This document shows, one piece after another, positions 59,300 to 64,000 of a DNA stretch of 64,000 nt. Numbering within the stretch: position 1 is the stretch's first letter; each line of letters begins with the position of its first letter. The stretch covers positions 60,001 to 124,000 of the forward strand of contig CALZFC010000031.1 in assembly GCA_945643635.1 (NCBI GenBank). The letters are read 5' to 3'. Made by a program: the position numbers and the translations under genes. Under the pieces are notes generated by a model. It made no database searches. It was not told where the DNA came from and saw only the letters and a list, made by a program, of their open reading frames with translations. Origin of the DNA: Allodiplogaster sudhausi (lineage: Eukaryota; Nematoda; Chromadorea; Rhabditida; Diplogasteridae).

Positions 59300-60426
59300 T
59301 CAGGCACTCTCGGCACGCATTTCAGCGACGATGTTACGGCAGAAACTGGCGAGGCCGCAGTCGCCGCCGTCGAGACGGCTGCTGTGGCAGAAGTCGAAGA
59401 CGGTCAGGTCTGAGTCGAAGGAGGAGATGGCAGGAGCAGAAGAGAGGCCGGAAGGGGGACTGGAAGGGGTCTCGGAGGGAGCACTTCCGGACAGGCAGCG
59501 AGGAGAGCCTGCGCCTGAGCCCCTCTCTGAACTCGAGGAATAGCCCGAAGTCGACTCCGAGTCTGAAACGAATCTCAATACAATTAGCATTTTTCATGAA
59601 GATGAAATCGATGGGGGAGAAATAAATAAAAACGAACGCTCGGTTGGCGTGAAAGGCGTGGGTGCTGGCTGACTGGGTGCTTTCCATTCACTCGACGCAC
59701 TCTGTAAACCATTTCTTTTTAAGTTAAACTCTCGCATATAATTTTTGAGCGTAAATGACTTGGAAAGAAGATACCGATAGTCCAAGTCCCTCCATGTCAA
59801 GAGGCTTTGTCAGCTCGAGGACGTCAGTAGAAGAGTATGCAGTAGTCCAGTTCCACGCCACGGGAGCCACCGGAGGCAGCCGCGACTTAGGGGCTGCCGC
59901 TTCCGGAGCATTCCGCGTAGAGTACGAGACGGACGGACACAGGGGCTGCTGGGGGACTGCCGACGGCGGGAAACCGTAGTAGGCTGCGAGGGAGGGAGGA
60001 GGGGCAGAAACTGGGCCACCGCGGGGATACAACTTCTTCGCCAGAGGAGACGGGCGAGATGCGTACGACGAATACATCTGCGGTACCTGCAGAGAGTGAG
60101 AGGGATGAGGGAGAAGCGGAAGAGAAAGAGCAACAGTCTAGAATGCAATAAAAGAGCACGCTCGCTTGCAAACCTGGTAGTTGTTATGTGTTCGGTCACA
60201 AGATGGCTGCGTTCGTTGAAGACCAGAAGTCATTGGATTCGGCTGCTGCCAGAATGAATTATCAGAGCTCTGAAAGAAAGACAAGGAGAGAATACAGTAG
60301 AAAGAAAGAAGAGAATTGACAAGAAGATCAAACTCACGACATACTGCTTCACCAATCGCTGCAGGTTCTGCACTCGAAGTATCGCTTCCATGTTGTCATT
60401 CTGTATTCAGAAGCTTTTGGAATTAT

Positions 60427-60460
<34 letters not shown>

Positions 60461-61465
60461 ACTGACAAAGTAGTAAGAGGAGACGGGAGCACATGCTTCG
60501 CAGCGTGGAGGAAGAGGATGGGGGAGGACAACTCGACGGAGATCGGCTGGAGAGGCAAAGCGGCGGGCCGCTCTTCTCCACTGCACAATGCGACGCTTCT
60601 GGGAGGAGGTGAAAGCCTGCAAAGCATCTCTACCTTATCGCAATCATAACATCTAGTCGTCTCCAATCTTCTCTCTCTTTCTCTGTCTCTTCTCCCTCCC
60701 TCTCTCACTTCTGGTCGACTCCACTCTTCTCTCTCTTTCTCTGCCTCTTCTCTCTCTCTCTCTCTCTTTCTCTGTCTCTCATGCATCGACTAACCTCATT
60801 CATTAGCATCCTGTCACAGACGGTGAAGTACATGAGAAGAAGCTCAGGCTTGACTTGCTCGTGCAAGACTTCTCCGCATACTCCAGTCGAGTAGACACGG
60901 AAGAGAAGGCGCATCATCAGGGCGGGCAGATTCTCAAGCAGATTACATTCACATACTGTAGCAGATCACTTCAACGCTAGATTCCATCCCTACAAACCTC
61001 GTCTGGGATGCATTCAGCAGGTACATTGCCATCCACGTGGTCGACGGTCTCGCCACGCTTTGGGGTATATGGTAGAATGGGGGTGGCCACGAGTTGTCTC
61101 AATTCAACGATGGCACAGCGGAGACACGCGTCGGGGGCGTCGAAGTTCTTCAAATAAGTTGTACTCATCTTTGTTCGCAGTTTTCTTTCGTACTCATCCA
61201 ATTCAGAAAGTTTTCTATCTTGAAAGATTGGATCTCCCCATGATCAATCTCTTGGTAGTCTGACTGACCATTTCAAGCCTGCGCACATTGACGGGTCTCT
61301 GCTTGAGCTTGCCAATGCTCTGGAGGATCTTCCTCCGTGCCCCCTTCGTGATTGCCCTCCTCTCTAGCTTCTCCTCATCCAACTCCATCATCTCCTCGTA
61401 ACTCATCTCCCCCATCATGGTAGTGTACTTGTGGAGTCTCAGCGTCTTCAGCCAGTACGGTACAT
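59300..61465 (-). CDS. Smaug/SAMD4 RNA-binding translational repressor, 5' part missing
   Basis: Cytoplasmic protein that binds stem-loop Smaug recognition elements through its SAM domain and recruits deadenylation and repression factors. The exon 61465-61269 starts in phase (VPYWLKTLRLHKY) and covers SAM, including TKGARRKILQSIGKLKQRP, the basic RNA-binding helix. The next exon (61147 to about 61000; NFDAPDACLRCAIVELRQL) and those near 60900-60790 (LMMRLLFRVYSTGVCGEVLH) and 60620 (FTSSQKRRIVQWR) follow the PHAT-like/downstream region of the family. Then NNDNMEAILRVQNLQRLVKQ near 60400-60350 and a Pro/Ser-rich C-terminal region (about 60090-59300) end in NIVAEMRAESA with TGA at 59302-59300. 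Vertebrate and fly Smaug proteins have several hundred residues before SAM; I found no such exon before 64000. It may lie outside the window behind a long intron. Confidence 0.85.
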
Positions 61466-62033
61466 CTGCAAGTTTATTATTTCGCTTTTTGCTTGGGTCA
61501 GAGATATCAACATTCCGTTATCTCAATCTGCGCCAGCTGTCGTTATGCAAGGTAACTAAATGGCCATCATAGCCTTCTGCCTCATTTGGCCCCGCTTTCT
61601 CTCACGAGATACAAATTCGCTTTCCAACCTTCTCTCTCTCTCTCTCTCTCTCTCTCCCATCTGACCACCATTCCGACTTTTTAGAGAACAAAGAGAAGGT
61701 GAGAGCCTGAAAGATGCCATCAAAGAAGACGTCAGTTACTTTCTCTCGGCCTCTCTAGCCTTTTTCTTTCTCTCGCTCGCTCTCTCTCTCTCTCTCTCTG
61801 TCTGTCTTTCTCTCCCCTGACAAAGACTCGCACGAGTTCCACGCTGCTTTCCCGCACTCTTCTGTCACAACATCTTGAAAAGCGCGCCATTTTACTGGCT
61901 TTGTCTCCTTGTGCATGTTGAGTAAGTTTGAGAAGCAGAAATCAGCCGAATGAGAAAGAAGAAACAGAGAGAGAGAGAGAGAGAGAGAGAAACAGAGAGA
62001 CAGAGAGAGAGAGAGAGAAACAGAGAGACAGAC

Positions 62034-62064
<31 letters not shown>

Positions 62065-62073
62065 CAGAGAGAC

Positions 62074-62104
<31 letters not shown>

Positions 62105-62742
62105 AGTGAGGAAGAGATAGTCTCTTTCCACAACAAGTGCTGTCTCGGACATGTAGCCTAGTAGGTTATGGAATGAAGCTTTGTGAAACAGTAAAAGGAG
62201 CAGGGACTTGACCTCTTATTTTCATGCCAATTTCAAAGAAACAAGAATTAGTGTGGTGGTGTCTTCCCTCTTCACAACAACGGAGAAATCATCAGAAGGT
62301 CAAGCCAAGCGAGTGCCCTGTTCTCTTCTCTTCTCTCTACATTCTTTGCTCACTTCTCTTCTGTACGTGCAACCATATTACGGCTTTGCATAATTTCATC
62401 TTCCATTTGAGCACTGCCTTAGCATTCTTCCCACTTCAGAAATAGAAACAATGACAAATCGGCTTTCGTTTCATATATGCAAGAGATGCACAGGAAATGG
62501 AGAGTAGAGATAGAGAGGAGTTATGGAAGAGACAGACAAGAGCAGTGGAACAGATCGCAGATAAAGAACAATGTGAAATGACAGAAATAGCTACCAGGCA
62601 GCTGCAGAGGGAACGAGGCAGTGATTGTCCCCTTCTGATCAGCGGTGTAATCGTAATGCGACACCAGCTACGAAGTGTGGAATAGAACAGAGAAGGCCAT
62701 CGGAAGTACGAGAGAAGAAGAGAGAAAGAAAAAGAGAGAAAG

Positions 62743-62775
<33 letters not shown>

Positions 62776-63429
62776 GCTCGAGTTGAAACGGGCTTCCACA
62801 CTCAATGGCAAGAAATTTGGGGCTTCTGGCCGTGGAGAGGAGTACCCCATTCGACTTGATACAATAAATTAGGATGGATGAAGTCCTAGACCTCACCATG
62901 CCGTCTCTCTTTCTCAGGCATCTCCTTCTTTCTCTCTTTATCTGACTCCTGGTCTCTTAGTTTGCAAGTGCGAAAGTGCAAGATAAGGTTGACGGAAGAA
63001 TGAGTGTGAGGGGACAACTGTCTGCTCCACCGACTAGAGCCAAAGGCAAGCCGTTCACTATCACTCAGAACATCTCTCTCATTCAACCATCCTTCGCTTT
63101 CTATCTTCTCCAGCATTCTTCCACTTTTTGCCATCCTTCACCTCTCTCTCTCGCTTTCTTGTCTTTTTTCTCTATAAATCAGATGATGAATCTTATGAAT
63201 CGCCTTACTCATCCTTCACTTTGCTTCCGTTCCTTCAATCGTTTCTTTGCTGTGTAAGTGACAACCGCCAACTTAATCAGATAAATTATCTCGCAGAACA
63301 AATGGCAACTTTTGGATTGGCTGAGATCTGTGAAACTCAAAAGTTCTGAACTTGCACAGCGTGGCCAAGGCAAACAGCTTATTGTCAGACATCGCTCTCT
63401 CTCTCTCTGCACTCTCCACCACCGCCGTA

Positions 63430-63468
<39 letters not shown>

Positions 63469-64000
63469 CCCTCATTTGTTCTGGTTTAGACTGTCTCCAC
63501 AGCGTTGTCTGCTTTCCTCATCCATCCTCATCTTCGATCTTTGGAGGAAGTGTGAGAGAAGAGGAAACAAGATAGACTTACTGCTCGGCAGAGAGATTCC
63601 AGACCGCTCTCTCCAGTTCTCTATCTCAAGCTCATTTATTTCTGCCATTTTATTATTATTTCAAGACCTTTTATTCTACCGAATATATGTTCCAGTCGAA
63701 TATATTCGGGGGGAAAGTGAGCGAGAACAGATAAAGGAATGGGTAGGGCTGCTTCTCCGACAGTGAGCAAAACTGTTGAGTATTGCAGAAAGTATGCTGC
63801 CAATAAGGCATGATGCATTCCTTAAAAAAAAACCCAATCCATGAAGTGAGAACATCGTCGGGGAACGCAATAAATGCAAAGCCAAACGCGCAAGGAACCT
63901 TAATCCGGACAGGGATGGAGATCAAAGATGAGGAAACTGCAGGCAGATGTAGAGAATGAGGAAGGGAGAGAAACAAGAGAGCGGGAGAGAGAAAAGTAAA
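61466..64000. other. probable Smaug intron or 5' flank; no exon recognised
   Basis: Contains (CT)n at 61634-61657 and 63395-63465, (GA)n at 61965-62103 and 62720-62775. A minus-strand frame at 63671-63976 has FGFAFIAFPDD, faintly like an RRM core, but no further RRM features. I do not call it a gene. Confidence 0.45.
61965..62103. repeat. (GA)n / GACAGA compound repeat
   Basis: GA runs interrupted by AACAGAGAGACAGA three to four times in a semi-regular pattern. Confidence 0.9.

Noticed and set aside
63671..63976. RRM-like FGFAFIAF stretch on the minus strand
   Set aside because: Only a single RNP1-like resemblance; no RNP2 or fold-consistent flanks.

Overview
This is nuclear DNA from an invertebrate animal. 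The genes are multi-exon with spliceosomal introns, and several belong to animal families: a voltage-gated K+ channel, PHF14, BTBD9, SDHAF3, an Na+/K+-ATPase alpha subunit, a membrane-anchored TTLL15-type tubulin ligase-like protein and Smaug/SAMD4. I cannot name the phylum from sequence alone. Most introns in the compact genes are 44-110 nt. Many 5' splice sites read GTCAGT or GTTAGT, and a few introns appear to be GC-AG. The intergenic DNA is packed with GA/CT microsatellites.

Layout. 1-956: no gene seen. 957-4851 (-): a complete 12-exon Kv channel whose introns are largely CT repeats on the sense strand. 4852-12.5 kb: repeat-rich DNA without a convincing gene. 12.5-27.2 kb: a compact block almost free of GA/CT repeats holding a small spliced ORF, PHF14 (+), a pipsqueak-type HTH protein (+), SDHAF3 (+) and, converging on them, BTBD9 (-). 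One PHF14 intron is 2.4 kb and carries an 865-bp-arm inverted repeat. 27.5-28.0 kb (+): a saposin-like secreted protein with frame breaks. 28-44.9 kb: mostly microsatellite with scattered coding-looking minus-strand exons that I could not join into a gene. About 44.9-46.9 kb (-): an extracellular protein with tandem three-finger cysteine modules. 48.5-53.7 kb (-): Na+/K+-ATPase alpha. 53.9-56.8 kb (-): TTLL15-like. 59.3-61.5 kb (-): Smaug from its SAM domain to its C-terminus; the N-terminal part was not found. 61.5-64 kb: repeats, no gene seen.

The genes do not form a single pathway. There is membrane excitability and ion homeostasis (Kv, Na+/K+-ATPase), chromatin and DNA binding (PHF14, psq protein), ubiquitin-adaptor type BTB function (BTBD9), mitochondrial complex II assembly (SDHAF3), tubulin-ligase-like chemistry (TTLL15) and translational repression (Smaug). 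Exon joins were worked out by hand. For Kv, SDHAF3, most of PHF14 and most of BTBD9 the reading frame is kept through every join, which supports the models. BTBD9, TTLL15 and the saposin gene each contain an apparent stop or frame break in otherwise conserved sequence.
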